The notes: generated by a model from the letters alone, not told the origin. A DNA stretch of 64,000 nt from Amycolatopsis japonica (GCF_000732925.1 NZ_CP008953.1:2418001-2482000), one strand, 5' to 3'. Shown: positions 25,574-34,966, counted from the stretch's first letter. A program made the numbers and translations.

Positions 25574-27118
25574 GTGAGTTCCAGCCAGGCCAGAACGACC
25601 TCACGTCCGATGAATCTCCTGTTGCGCGCGCTCGACGGCGTCGAGCGGCTCGGCAACAAGCTGCCGCATCCGTTCTGGCTCTTCGTCATCCTGAGCGCGG
25701 TGCTGGCACTGGCCAGCTGGGCGCTCAGCGCGGCCGGCGTGTCGGCGGTGAACCCGGCGACGGGCAAGACGGTCGAGGCGAAGAACCTGTTGTCCGCCGA
25801 CGGTGTGCGGATGATGGTGACCGACGCGGTCAAGAGCTACACGTCGTTCCCGCCGCTGGGCACGATCCTCGTGGTGATGCTCGGCGTGGCGGTCGCCGAG
25901 CGGTCCGGTCTGCTCGCGGCCGTGCTCCGGTCCGGCGTTTCGAAGGTCTCACCGCGGTGGGTGACCTTCGCGCTGGCGTTCACCGGAATGGTGTCCCACG
26001 TCGCGTCCGACGCCGCCTACGTGGTGCTGATCCCGTTGGGGGCCTTGGCTTTCCGTGCGGTGGGGCGGAGCCCGATCCTGGGTATCGTGGTCGCGTTCGT
26101 GTCCATCTCCGCCGGGTACGACGCGAGCCCGCTGATCACGCCGACCGACGCCATCCTGTCCGGGCTGACCACGGCGGCGGCGCAGACGATCGATCCGGCC
26201 TACTCGGTCACCCCGCTCGCCAACTACTTCTTCTCGCTCGCCTCGTCGGTCGTGCTGGCCGCCGTGATCACGCTCGTGACCGAGAAGGTCCTCGCGCGGC
26301 GCGCCGAAGCGATGCCCGTCGACGACGACGCGGAAGAGGACGATCTCGGCTCGCTCCGGCTCAGCCGCCAGGAACGACGGGGCCTGCTCGCCGCGCTCAT
26401 CGCGCTGGCCGTCTTCGTGGTCGCACTGGTGCTGGCGGTGCTGCCCGCGTCGTCGCCCTTGCGCGGCAAGGGCGGAAGCATCATCGAGTCACCGTTGCTG
26501 ACGTCCATCTCGATCTTCCTCGCGCTCGGCTTCCTGGCCGCGGGCTGGGCCTACGGCAAGGTCGCCGGGACGGTGACGACCAGCCGCGACATCCCCGGGT
26601 TCATGGCCCACGGCTTCCGTGAGATGGCACCGATCCTGGTGCTGTTCTTCGCCATCTCCCAGTTCCTGGCCTACTTCAAATGGACCGGCATCGGCGAGAT
26701 CACCGCGATCAACGGCGCCGGCCTGCTCAAAACCGCCGGGGTCTCCGGACCGGTCGTCATGCTGGGCATCCTCGTCGTGGTGACCCTGGTCAACCTGATC
26801 GTCACCAGCGGCTCCGCCCAGTGGGCGCTGATCGGCCCGGTGTTCGTGCCGATGCTGATGCTGCTGGACATCCCGCCGGAGACCACGCAGGCGCTGTACC
26901 GCATCGCGGATTCGTGCACGAACGCGATCACCCCGATGAGCCCGTATTTTGTGATGGCGCTGGGTTTCCTGCAGCGATACCGGCGTTCGGCGGGGATCGG
27001 CACGCTGTTCTCGATGACGGTCCCGCTCTCGTTCGCCCTGCTGGTGGTGTGGACGTTGCTGTTCTTCGTGTTCTGGGTGTTCGGCATCCCGCTCGGCCCC
27101 GGCGCCCCCGTTCGCTAG
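25574..27118 (+). CDS. AbgT-family transporter
   Basis: 514 residues from GTG 25574, following GGAAGGAG. Around twelve hydrophobic segments; the first is HPFWLFVILSAVLALASWAL. Family features include FTGMVSHVASDAAYVVLIPL and the re-entrant regions with SAGYDASPLITPTDAILSGL and IADSCTNAITPMSPYFVMAL. AbgT of E. coli imports p-aminobenzoyl-glutamate; other members (YdaH, MtrF) export sulfonamide-like drugs using the proton gradient. An M20 peptidase starts 12 bases later, favouring import followed by cleavage of an aminoacyl or folate-breakdown compound. Confidence 0.9.
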   Translation: MSSSQARTTSRPMNLLLRALDGVERLGNKLPHPFWLFVILSAVLALASWALSAAGVSAVNPATGKTVEAKNLLSADGVRMMVTDAVKSYTSFPPLGTILVVMLGVAVAERSGLLAAVLRSGVSKVSPRWVTFALAFTGMVSHVASDAAYVVLIPLGALAFRAVGRSPILGIVVAFVSISAGYDASPLITPTDAILSGLTTAAAQTIDPAYSVTPLANYFFSLASSVVLAAVITLVTEKVLARRAEAMPVDDDAEEDDLGSLRLSRQERRGLLAALIALAVFVVALVLAVLPASSPLRGKGGSIIESPLLTSISIFLALGFLAAGWAYGKVAGTVTTSRDIPGFMAHGFREMAPILVLFFAISQFLAYFKWTGIGEITAINGAGLLKTAGVSGPVVMLGILVVVTLVNLIVTSGSAQWALIGPVFVPMLMLLDIPPETTQALYRIADSCTNAITPMSPYFVMALGFLQRYRRSAGIGTLFSMTVPLSFALLVVWTLLFFVFWVFGIPLGPGAPVR

Positions 27119-27130
27119 GAAGGGATTCTC

Positions 27131-28264
27131 TTGTCATATAAGGATTGGTCCCGGCAGGCACTGCCCGCCATGCTCGACGATCTCCGGCGCATCGTCGAAC
27201 TGGAGACGCACAGCTACGACAAACCGATGCTGGACGAAGGCCTCGACACCATCCGGGCGTGGGTCTTCGACCGTCTCGGCGCACCCGATACCGAGGCTCG
27301 CCACACCGACACGGTCCGGGGCGACGTGCTCGAACTGGGCTACGCGGGGACGGCGCCGGGCACGGTGCTGCTGCTGAGCCACTACGACACCGTCTGGCCG
27401 ACGGGCACGCTCGCCGGATGGCCGTACACCGACGAGGACGGCCGCGTCACCGGGCCGGGCGCGTTCGACATGAAACTCGGCCTGGTGCAATCGGTCTGGG
27501 CCCTGCGAGGGCTTCGTGAACTCGGCCTTCCGCATCCGTCGGTCAAGTTCCTCTTCAACGGCGACGAGGAGATCGGCAGCCCCCACTCGCGGCCGTACAT
27601 CGAAGCGGCCGGTGAAGGCGCGTTGGCCACCCTCGTCTTCGAGGCGTCGCTGGACGGCAAGCTGAAGACCGCGCGCAAGGGGGTCGGCCTGTTCGACGTG
27701 ACCGCCACCGGCGTCGAAGCGCACGCGGGCCTGGACCCGTACGCGGGAGCGAGCGCGATCCACGCCCTCGCCGGGATCGTCGGACAGCTGGCGTCCGCGG
27801 GCTCGCGCGAACTCGGGACCACCGTCAACGTCGGCACCATTTCCGGTGGTACCGGTCGGAACGTCACCGCGGGCGGCGCCGGCTGCGGCGTCGACGTCCG
27901 TGTCGCCGAACCGTCCGAAATGGACCGGATCGACAAGGTGTTCGCCGGCCTGGAAGCCGCCGATCCCCGCGTGGGCATCTCGGTCGAAGGGGAGTGGAAC
28001 CGGCCGCCGATGACCCCGAACGACCCGTCGCGGGCGCTGTTCGCGACCGCGCGGAAGGTGGCCGCCGACGAAGGCTGGGAGCTGGAGGAGACCGCGGTGG
28101 GAGGGGCGAGCGACGGCAACTTCGTGTCGGCGCTGGGCCGCCCGGTGCTCGACGGTCTCGGCGCCGTCGGCGGCGGTGCCCACGCACGCGACGAGCACAT
28201 CCTCGTGAAGCACATCCCGGAGCGGACGGCGCTGGTGATCGGCCTGATCACGGCACTCGTCTGA
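27131..28264 (+). CDS. M20 metallopeptidase (glutamate-carboxypeptidase-like)
   Basis: 377 residues from TTG 27131; AGGAAGGGA just upstream supports this start. Di-zinc residues are visible in LLLSHYDTVWPTG (His, Asp), GPGAFDMKLGL (bridging Asp) and FNGDEEIGSPHSR (catalytic Glu and metal Glu); the dimerisation domain contains EAHAGLDPYAGASAIHAL, and the late metal His is in GGGAHARDEH. Relatives cleave C-terminal glutamate from folates or hydrolyse small peptides. It sits directly behind the AbgT transporter and is probably its partner enzyme in the cytoplasm. Confidence 0.9.
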   Translation: MSYKDWSRQALPAMLDDLRRIVELETHSYDKPMLDEGLDTIRAWVFDRLGAPDTEARHTDTVRGDVLELGYAGTAPGTVLLLSHYDTVWPTGTLAGWPYTDEDGRVTGPGAFDMKLGLVQSVWALRGLRELGLPHPSVKFLFNGDEEIGSPHSRPYIEAAGEGALATLVFEASLDGKLKTARKGVGLFDVTATGVEAHAGLDPYAGASAIHALAGIVGQLASAGSRELGTTVNVGTISGGTGRNVTAGGAGCGVDVRVAEPSEMDRIDKVFAGLEAADPRVGISVEGEWNRPPMTPNDPSRALFATARKVAADEGWELEETAVGGASDGNFVSALGRPVLDGLGAVGGGAHARDEHILVKHIPERTALVIGLITALV

Positions 28265-28349
28265 CGAGCGGGGCGATTCGACGTTTCGACGACCGCCGGA
28301 CGTGGTAGCCCATCTGGTGTCAAGGCCCGCGCGGTTGGGGAGTGACGCC

Positions 28350-29300
28350 ATGTCGTCCACGGAATCCACAATGGACAAAGGAGCCGTCGTCGCAGGCTAT
28401 GACGGCTCCGAAGAAGCGCGGAAGGCCGTGCGCTGGGCCGCGGGGGAGGCAGCCGCCCGCGGTCGCGGATTGGTCGTCGCCCATGTCGTCGGATTCCCGC
28501 CCGTGCCCGAAGCCGTCCCCGGTGGCGGTGCGTGGCCGCGGCCGGGATTCCTCGAAGCAGGGCAGGAAACAGCGCAGCGGCACGCCGAGGCCATGCTCGG
28601 CGACATCGCGCAGGAATGTCGCCGAGCCTGGCCGGAGCTGACCGTTTCGACGCGGTTGCTGTCCGGCCGCGCGCCCGACGAGCTGGCCCACGCCGCGGAG
28701 AACGCGGATCTGCTGGTCATCGGTTCGTCGGGGCTCACCGCGCTGCCCAGGCTCCTGGTCGGCTCGACGGCCAACGAACTCCTGCACGACTACCACCGGC
28801 CCATCGTGGTCGTGCGCACCGGCGAGGAACCGTCGTCGGAGGGTGACGGGAAGGTCGTGGTGGGCGTCGACGGATCCGAGACCAGCAGGGAAGCCATCGG
28901 ATTCGCCTACGACTTCGCCGCCCGGCACGGCCGCGCGCTGGTGGCCTTGCACGTGTGGTCCGATCTGCCGCTCGAAGCGATGGCGGTGACTCCCACCGAG
29001 CACGACAGGGAGCTCATCGAGGAACGGGGAAAACCCCTGCTCGACGAAGCGCTGGCCGGATATCGGGAACGGTATCCGGACGTTCCCGTCCAACGCGTGA
29101 TCGCGGTCGACCGGCCCGCCCACGCACTGGCGGAGCAAGCCGAGGGCGCCGCGCTGCTCGTCGTCGGCAGTCATGGACGTGGGCCGTTACGACGCGCTCT
29201 TCTGGGCTCGGTCAGCCGCGCCATGGTGCACCACGCGCCCTGTCCGGTCGCCGTGGTCCGGCACCACAAGGAGCGCGACTACCCGAAGTCTCGCGGTTGA
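28350..29300 (+). CDS. Universal stress protein with two Usp domains
   Basis: 316 residues from ATG 28350 (GGGGAG upstream). Two tandem Usp domains: the first begins VVAGYDGSEEARKAVRWA, the second VVVGVDGSETSREAIGFAYD. The ATP-binding G-x2-G-x9-G-S pattern is clear in the second (GSHGRGPLRRALLGS) and recognisable in the first (GSSGLTALPRLLVGS). Such double-Usp proteins are common in actinobacteria and respond to hypoxia, dormancy or redox stress, often under DosR-type control. It appears to be a single-gene unit. Confidence 0.92.
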   Translation: MSSTESTMDKGAVVAGYDGSEEARKAVRWAAGEAAARGRGLVVAHVVGFPPVPEAVPGGGAWPRPGFLEAGQETAQRHAEAMLGDIAQECRRAWPELTVSTRLLSGRAPDELAHAAENADLLVIGSSGLTALPRLLVGSTANELLHDYHRPIVVVRTGEEPSSEGDGKVVVGVDGSETSREAIGFAYDFAARHGRALVALHVWSDLPLEAMAVTPTEHDRELIEERGKPLLDEALAGYRERYPDVPVQRVIAVDRPAHALAEQAEGAALLVVGSHGRGPLRRALLGSVSRAMVHHAPCPVAVVRHHKERDYPKSRG

Positions 29301-29396
29301 ATCCCGCGGGACCGGGTGAACGGCCAAATCCACGCTTCCCGGTGGCAAGGCCCGCGTTACGCTGCCGATCGCGTCGTCCCGTCCACAGAATCGGTC

Positions 29397-30333
29397 ATGA
29401 AGTTCCTGCGCCGGCTCGTGATCCTCGCCGTGGCCCTGACACTCGTCTCCTCGCCGCCCGCCTTCGCGATCGGCACGCCGAAGCTGCTCATCGGACAGGA
29501 TTTCCCGGACCCCGACATCGTCAAGACCGACTCCGGCTTCTTCGCCTTCTCCGCGAGCACCGGTGCGGTGAAGGTGCCCTACGCGCACGCCCCGGCGGCG
29601 GAAGGGCCCTGGCGGGTGGCCGGTGACGCTCTCGCGGCCGTGCCGAAATGGGCGAAACCCGACGGGGGGTTCTGGGCTCCCGACGTGGCCCGCCTTTCCG
29701 ACGGTACGTTCGTGCTCTACTTCTCCGCGGCGGTGGCTCCCGGAGGGGAGATGTGCATCGGCGTCGCGACCGCCGCGAAGGCGGAAGGGCCGTATACACC
29801 CGCCGGAGACGGGCCACTGATCTGTGTTCCCGGCGACGGCGGTGACATCGACCCGCAGACATTCGTGGACTCGGATGGTTCGCGATACCTGCTCTACAAG
29901 AGCGACGGCGCGGCGGTCGGACCTCCGGCGGCGATCTGGTCCCAGAAACTGCGCGCCGACGGACGGACACCCGACGGCCCGCGGATCGAGCTCCTGCGCG
30001 CCGATCTCGCGTCGGAGAACGCGGTCGTCGAGGCGCCGGCGGTGGTGAAGACGCCGAGCCGGTACCTGTTGTTCTACTCCGCCGACACGTTCCAGAGTTC
30101 CGGCTATCACACGGGGATACGCCTCCGCGCCCTCGTTGAGCGGGCCGTTCGTGAAGGCGGGCACGCCGTTCCTGTCCACCGATCTGCTCGGCGGCAAGGT
30201 CGACGCGCCGGGAGGCGCCGACGTCGTCGACGGCCGCATCCACTTCCACGGCTGGCTCGGAGGCGGCCGCACCGCCCGCGGGATGTACCAGCTGCCCATC
30301 GGCTTCCCGGGCGATGTACCCCAGCTCGGCTGA
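29397..30333 (+). pseudogene. Secreted GH43-like glycosidase, interrupted by a one-base frameshift
   Basis: ATG 29397 opens a signal peptide (KFLRRLVILAVALTLVSSPP) and a five-bladed-propeller glycosidase: FPDPDIVKTDSGFFAFS with the catalytic-base Asp, GGFWAPDVARL, GGDIDPQTFVDSDGSRYLLY, and the acid Glu in NAVVEAPAVVK. At about residue 240 the frame is lost: after SSGYHTG the expected YASAPSLSGPFVKAGTPFL continues one base later, from 30118 to the stop at 30333. The run GGGG at 30113-30116 would give the intact frame if it were GGG. It may be a true pseudogene, a phase-variable tract or a sequencing error. Confidence 0.75.
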
Positions 30334-30395
30334 CAGGGTTTCGTCGCCGTCGTTCGGGTATCCGGTGGGGAAGACCGACCGAAGGAGTACCGGCG

Positions 30396-30629
30396 ATGAC
30401 AGCCCAGCCGCCCGACCCGGAACCCGAGAAGACCCGCCGCGAACCAGGTGGTGGCGTCCGGCCGGGTGACACACCGCCCGACTCCGCTCAGACGTCCGGG
30501 CTCTCGCATCCGCAGCCGATGCCGTCCAAGGCGATGCCTGTCGCGTGGCTGATCCTCATCGGCGTGATCGTCGTCCTGGCGAGCGGGTTTGTGGTCGCGC
30601 TGGCGCTGGGGTGGCTCAAGCTGGGCTGA
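30396..30629 (+). CDS. Small membrane protein, DUF6480-like
   Basis: 77 residues from ATG 30396 with GAAGGAG at 30381-30387. A Pro/Glu-rich N-terminus (MTAQPPDPEPEKTRREPGGG, then PGDTPPDSAQTSGLSHPQP) precedes one C-terminal transmembrane helix (VAWLILIGVIVVLASGFVVA). This layout and the PGxTPP/SGxSHPxP motifs match a widespread actinobacterial small-protein family that I recall as DUF6480, of unknown role. It stands between the broken glycosidase and an alpha/beta hydrolase. Confidence 0.7.
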   Translation: MTAQPPDPEPEKTRREPGGGVRPGDTPPDSAQTSGLSHPQPMPSKAMPVAWLILIGVIVVLASGFVVALALGWLKLG

Positions 30630-30650
30630 CCGTCGCCGAGCGTGGGGAAG

Positions 30651-31406
30651 TCAGCTTCGCCGGGCGATGGCCGCCACGAACGCGTCAGGGTTGTCGAACA
30701 TGACGTTGTGCCCCGCGTCGGGGACGGTGACGACGTCGACGCCGGCGGCTTCCAGTTGCTCCCGGCCGGGCAGTTCACCACTGCGTTCGCCCTGCAGGTA
30801 AACGCGGTCGACGCCGAGTCGCTCCAGGATGGTGCGCATCATGGGCTCCGCACCCTTCCGAAGCCCGGCCGCCGTGCGATACAGCGCGCGAGGGTCCGTG
30901 AGCCGCATGGTCGATGCCCACGCCGGCCCGACACGCTCCAGCACGCGCGTGAACTCCTTGTCGACGAACTCGTCCTCCGCGAAGGCGGTGATACCGCTGC
31001 TGCCCGCCGTCGGCGGCGGGAAAGGATCGAGGTTCGCCTCGGTGAGGACCAACCGGGAGACCAGGTCCGGACGCAGATGGGCGAGGACGAGGGCGACGGC
31101 GCCGCCCATGCTGTGGGCGATCAGTTCCGCCCCGGTGACTCCAGCCTGGTCGAGGGCGACGGCCACGGCTCCGGCGTGGTCCTCCAGTGTGTAGCCGAAG
31201 TTTTCGGGCCGGTCGCTGATCCCGTGCCCCGGCAGATCCAGGAAAAGGCTCCGCCTGCCCGCCAGTTCGGGCCGCGCCGCGACATGCGCGTGGTAGACCG
31301 AGGACATCGACCCGAGGCCGTGCAGATACACCCGCGCGGGCTGCGCGCCCGGCGCCTCCGTCCAGCGGACATAGCCGCCTTGACCGTCGAACTCGGCCTG
31401 ATACAC
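30651..31406 (-). CDS. Alpha/beta-fold hydrolase
   Basis: 251 residues from GTG 31406. Core motifs: the oxyanion region in YLHGLGSMSSVYHAHVA, nucleophile Ser in LIAHSMGGAVALVL, and the catalytic His in VPDAGHNVMFDNPDAF. The family includes esterases, lactonases and C-C hydrolases, and the sequence does not settle which. No signal peptide. It is divergent from a lipoprotein gene across 129 bases and is probably monocistronic. Confidence 0.85.
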   Translation of the reverse strand: MYQAEFDGQGGYVRWTEAPGAQPARVYLHGLGSMSSVYHAHVAARPELAGRRSLFLDLPGHGISDRPENFGYTLEDHAGAVAVALDQAGVTGAELIAHSMGGAVALVLAHLRPDLVSRLVLTEANLDPFPPPTAGSSGITAFAEDEFVDKEFTRVLERVGPAWASTMRLTDPRALYRTAAGLRKGAEPMMRTILERLGVDRVYLQGERSGELPGREQLEAAGVDVVTVPDAGHNVMFDNPDAFVAAIARRS

Positions 31407-31535
31407 CGCGTTCCCCCTCGTACTCGCGTGTTTCGATCAACGGCACAGTAGTTCATCCCGAGGCGGCCGCGTGTGGCTACCGTACCCGGATAGGAGGTCA
31501 GGTTCCGGAAGACTCTTGTCGAGGGGGAGAAGCGC

Positions 31536-31997
31536 GTGAAGGTCACGATGAGAGTCGTCCTGTGCGTGGTGGGGGCGATGCTCGCGTTGACGGGCTGCGC
31601 GCCGAGCACCGGCGACATCGCCGGTTTCGAGAAACGGCTCGCCGCCCTTCCCGGGGTCGGTGGTGCGCTGGTCGAGGTTCAGCATCCGGGTCTGCCGACG
31701 AACACGAACGTCGCGATCTGGCTGTTCGTCGAATCGGTGGATGTCGAGTCGGTGGCGACCACCACCCGGAAGGTCGCCGGCGTGGCGAGGGCCGACGACG
31801 GTGTCCGCGGGCAGCAGGTCAACCTCTCCGTCGTGAAGGGGAAGCGTGCGGACTTCCCGAACCGCCAGGACGTCGTGGGGAAGACGGTGCCGGTGATGCA
31901 TCTGGTCGCGGCTGCGCTCGGATTGCCCGAAGCGAACGGGAACATGCTCGTGCTCTCTCCGGCGGAGATCGCGAAACTCGCTGATGCCGAAGGCTGA
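31536..31997 (+). CDS. Hypothetical lipoprotein
   Basis: 153 residues from GTG 31536. The signal sequence MKVTMRVVLCVVGAMLAL ends in lipobox LTGC with Cys21. The mature part is a small alpha/beta domain (ALPGVGGALVEVQHPGLPTN, NVAIWLFVESVDVESVATTT) that resembles short actinobacterial lipoproteins of unknown role. Exported and membrane-anchored by inference. No partner is evident. Confidence 0.72.
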   Translation: MKVTMRVVLCVVGAMLALTGCAPSTGDIAGFEKRLAALPGVGGALVEVQHPGLPTNTNVAIWLFVESVDVESVATTTRKVAGVARADDGVRGQQVNLSVVKGKRADFPNRQDVVGKTVPVMHLVAAALGLPEANGNMLVLSPAEIAKLADAEG

Positions 31998-32026
31998 GCA
32001 GGTGTCTTGACGCGGTCGGGAACCAC

Positions 32027-33085
32027 TCAGCGCGCGGCGGCCAACACCAAGTCGAGATAGTCGCGCGAAGCCCGCCGCCACGATTCGAGATCCAGCTTCT
32101 CGTTCGCCGCGTGCATCTCCCCGGGATCGCCCGGGCCCCAGATCACGATCGGCGCGCCGCCCACGGATCCGGCCAAAGCCGACGCGTCCGTGAAGTAAGT
32201 GGCCGCGGGCGCGGGCGTCTGGCCGGAGAGAAGCTCCGGCAGCCGCGCCGTCCGGACGGCGGGCAGATCGAGATCCACCTCCGCGGTGATGGCCGGATCG
32301 AGCGCGGAAGCCCAAGCGATCGACGGAGCTCCACCGTCCACAGTGCGCACATCCAGCGTCAGAACCGCCGACGCGGGCACGATGTTCGGCGCGGTCCCGC
32401 CTTCGAAGGTGCCGACGTTGACGGTTTCCTCGCCCAGGTAGTCGTCGGCGGCCAACGGGAGGGAATCGAGCGTGCCGAGGGCCCGGTCGGCGAGCAGCCG
32501 GATCGCGTTGCGGCCCAGTTGCGGCGTGGAGCCGTGGGCCGCCTTCCCCCGCGCGGCGAGCCGCAGCCAGGTGGCGCCGCGGTGGCCGAGCGAGACGCGG
32601 TTCCGGGTCGCCTCCGGCACCACGACGATCCGCGGCGTCAGCTCCAGCGACGCCGAGGCCTCGGTCGCGCCCCGGCAGCCGATCTCTTCGTCGCTGGTGA
32701 TGAGGACCTGCGCGTGGGCACCGGCTTCCGCGGCGTTGCGCAACGCGGCCAAGGCGGCGACCAGCCCGCCCTTCATGTCGACGCTGCCGCGGCCGTGCAG
32801 GAACTCCTCATCGACGTCCGCGGAGAACGGGGCGCGGTCCCACAGCGCGGGGGAGCCGACGGGAACGGTGTCGATATGGCACACGAACAACGGCCCGTCG
32901 CCGGATCCGGTGCCGACCAGTACCCACGGCCGCCCGGCGGTCGAGCGTCGCAGCACGCGTACGCCCGGAGCGGCGGTGGCGTAGGAGACGGCCAGTTCCT
33001 GCGCGGCGGCCTGTGCGGCGCTGTCGCCGGAGGTGGTGTCCTGACGCACCAGATCGCGCAGCAACGCGAGGGTTTCGTCGGTCAT
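32027..33085 (-). CDS. M20-family metallohydrolase (ArgE/DapE-like)
   Basis: 352 residues from ATG 33085. Metal and catalytic residues are visible in LFVCHIDTVPVGSPALWDRA (His, Asp), GRGSVDMKGGL (bridging Asp) and LITSDEEIGCRGA (catalytic and metal Glu). The dimerisation segment is RGKAAHGSTPQLGRNAI. The shape fits N-acyl amino acid deacylases such as ArgE or DapE. Its start overlaps the LacI stop by four bases (ATGA), so it is co-translated with the repressor and belongs to the LacI-controlled locus, perhaps removing an acyl group from the pathway substrate. Confidence 0.88.
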   Translation of the reverse strand: MTDETLALLRDLVRQDTTSGDSAAQAAAQELAVSYATAAPGVRVLRRSTAGRPWVLVGTGSGDGPLFVCHIDTVPVGSPALWDRAPFSADVDEEFLHGRGSVDMKGGLVAALAALRNAAEAGAHAQVLITSDEEIGCRGATEASASLELTPRIVVVPEATRNRVSLGHRGATWLRLAARGKAAHGSTPQLGRNAIRLLADRALGTLDSLPLAADDYLGEETVNVGTFEGGTAPNIVPASAVLTLDVRTVDGGAPSIAWASALDPAITAEVDLDLPAVRTARLPELLSGQTPAPAATYFTDASALAGSVGGAPIVIWGPGDPGEMHAANEKLDLESWRRASRDYLDLVLAAAR

Positions 33086-34071
33086 GCGGGGTACTCCTGG
33101 GTCGATTCGCGGACGACGAGGCGCATGGAGAGCACGTGGTCGGCGGGGTCGCGGCCGGCCGCGAGGCGGGTGATCTCGTCGACAGCCTTGCGGGCCATCT
33201 GCTCCGTCGGCTGCGCGACGGTGGTCAGCCGCGGCGACGTCCATTCGCCGAGCGTGATCCCGTCGCAGCCGATCACCGAAAGGTCTTCCGGCACCGAGAC
33301 CCCGGCGCGGCGGGCCGCTTCGAGCAGGCCGACCGCGGCGATGTCGCTGGCGGTGAACACGGCCGTCGGCGCCGCGCCGGTCCGCGCCATATGCGCGAAG
33401 AAGTTCATGCCGAACGCCGAGCTGAACGCGCCGCGCACGATCATCGCTTCGTCCACCTCGACCCCGTGCGACTTCAGCGCGGCCCGGTAACCCGCCTCGC
33501 GCTGGTCGGCCGTGCGCAGCCCGGCCGGTCCGCCGACATGGGCGATCCGCCGGTGGCCCTGGGAGAGCAGGTGGGTGGTCGCCTGGTAGGCGCCGCCGAA
33601 ACTGTTCGCGGTGACATGCGCGATCCGCGGACCGGCCGCTTCGACGTACTCGTCGAGGAAGACCACCGGGAAATCGCCTGCCAAGCGGCTGGTGAAGGCT
33701 TCGTTGGTTGTGTTCATCCCCAGGTAGATCAGCCCGCCCACGTCCGGCACCCGCATCAGGCGCTCGACGGCGGCGCGCTCCCGTGACGGCGAGGACCCGG
33801 TGAGCGTGGTGAGCACGTCGACGCCGTCCGTCGCGGCGGCGTCGACCACCGCGTCCGCCAGCGTGGAGAAGTACGGGTTGTCCAGCGACGGGACCACCAG
33901 GCCGAGGCTGAGGCCGGTCACTTGTTTCCGTACGGGCGGATGCCCTTCGGCCGCCAGCGCGGCGTCGATGCGCCGGGCCGTCTCGGAGGCGACGTTGAGC
34001 TCCCCCTTGACGTACCTCGACACCGTCGACACGGCCACTCCGGCCTCTCGGGCCACCTTCGCCAGCGACAT
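33082..34071 (-). CDS. LacI-family transcriptional regulator
   Basis: 329 residues, ATG 34071. An N-terminal LacI helix-turn-helix and hinge (MSLAKVAREAGVAVSTVSRY, then GELNVASETARRIDAAL) are followed by a periplasmic-binding-protein-like ligand domain (LGLVVPSLDNPYFSTLADAV, VFTASDIAAVGLLEAARRAG). Such proteins usually sense a sugar or nucleoside. It is coupled to the downstream M20 gene and divergent from a four-gene operon; a TTGCGC-rich symmetric site lies between, so it probably controls both arms. Confidence 0.93.
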   Translation of the reverse strand: MSLAKVAREAGVAVSTVSRYVKGELNVASETARRIDAALAAEGHPPVRKQVTGLSLGLVVPSLDNPYFSTLADAVVDAAATDGVDVLTTLTGSSPSRERAAVERLMRVPDVGGLIYLGMNTTNEAFTSRLAGDFPVVFLDEYVEAAGPRIAHVTANSFGGAYQATTHLLSQGHRRIAHVGGPAGLRTADQREAGYRAALKSHGVEVDEAMIVRGAFSSAFGMNFFAHMARTGAAPTAVFTASDIAAVGLLEAARRAGVSVPEDLSVIGCDGITLGEWTSPRLTTVAQPTEQMARKAVDEITRLAAGRDPADHVLSMRLVVRESTQEYPA

Positions 34072-34129
34072 CCGGCTCCTCCCCGTTGAGCGTTGACGGC
34101 GACTGCGAACGCATCTTATATTGACGGTG

Positions 34130-34147
34130 TTGCGCTACGTTGCGCAA
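34130..34147. promoter_or_regulatory. Candidate LacI operator
   Basis: TGCGC (34131-34135) and GCGCA (34142-34146) are inverted around six bases; TTGCGC is also directly repeated at 34130-34135 and 34140-34145, and TTGCGCAA at 34140-34147 is a perfect octamer palindrome with the central CG typical of LacI-family sites. It lies 59 bases from the LacI start and 36 from the plus-strand operon's first ATG (34183). Binding is inferred. Confidence 0.6.
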
Positions 34148-34182
34148 ACTACGCTAAGGCTTTTCGCTCGAAGGAGTCGTCG

Positions 34183-34935
34183 ATGGTCAAGGTCCTGCTA
34201 GCCGGGGAGTCGTGGGTCAGTGCGACGATCGACCACAAGGGATACGACCCGTTCGCGCACACCCAGGTGGAGATCGGGTGCGAGCGGCTGCTGGCGGCGC
34301 TGGCGGCGGAAGGGGTCGAGGTGACTCACCTGCGTTCGCACGACGTGGCCGAGAAATTCCCGCAGACGCTGGAGGAACTCGACGCCTACGACGTCGTCCT
34401 GCTCTCCGACATCGGCTCCAACACGCTGCTGCTGCACCCGGACACGTTCACTCGCGGCCGTCCGACGCCCAACCGGCTCAAACTGCTGCGCGAGTGGGTC
34501 ACGAACGGCGGCGGCCTGATGATGGCCGGCGGTTACCTGAGCTTCCAGGGCTTCGAGGGCAAGGCGAACTACCACCGGACGCCGATCGAGGAGATCCTCC
34601 CGGTCGACATCGACCCGTACGACGACCGCGTCGAGACGCCGGAGGGCGTGCGTGCCCAGGTCGTCCAGCCCGGGCACCCGGTGGTCTCCGGTCTCGACCA
34701 GGAGTGGCCGATCCTGCTGGGCTACCAGCACACCACGCTGAAGCCGGACGCAGAGCTGCTCGCCACCGTCGAGGGCGACGTCATGCTGGCCGCGCGCCGG
34801 GTCGGCCGCGGCCGCACCCTCGCGTTCACCTCGGACATCTCCCCGCACTGGGCTCCCGAGGAGTTCATGAGCTGGGACGGCTACGGCAAGCTCTTCGCGC
34901 AGGCGACGACCTGGCTCGCCGGTCGCGAAAACTGA
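34183..34935 (+). CDS. Glutamine-amidotransferase-like protein (PF07090 type)
   Basis: 250 residues from ATG 34183 (AAGGAG at 34171-34176). It is a flavodoxin-like/class-I amidotransferase fold: VKVLLAGESWVSATIDHKGY at the start, ALDxYDxVLLSDIGSNTLLL-type strand in DAYDVVLLSDIGSNTLLLHP, and GGGLMMAGGYLSFQGFEGKA where a nucleophilic elbow would be; no Cys occupies that elbow, so glutaminase activity is unlikely. Family members (putative cytoplasmic amidotransferase-like, ThuA-related) are uncharacterised. First gene of the LacI-controlled plus-strand operon. Confidence 0.78.
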   Translation: MVKVLLAGESWVSATIDHKGYDPFAHTQVEIGCERLLAALAAEGVEVTHLRSHDVAEKFPQTLEELDAYDVVLLSDIGSNTLLLHPDTFTRGRPTPNRLKLLREWVTNGGGLMMAGGYLSFQGFEGKANYHRTPIEEILPVDIDPYDDRVETPEGVRAQVVQPGHPVVSGLDQEWPILLGYQHTTLKPDAELLATVEGDVMLAARRVGRGRTLAFTSDISPHWAPEEFMSWDGYGKLFAQATTWLAGREN

Positions 34936-34966
34936 GCCGCGCGCACTCGGGATCAAGGAGGATTCG

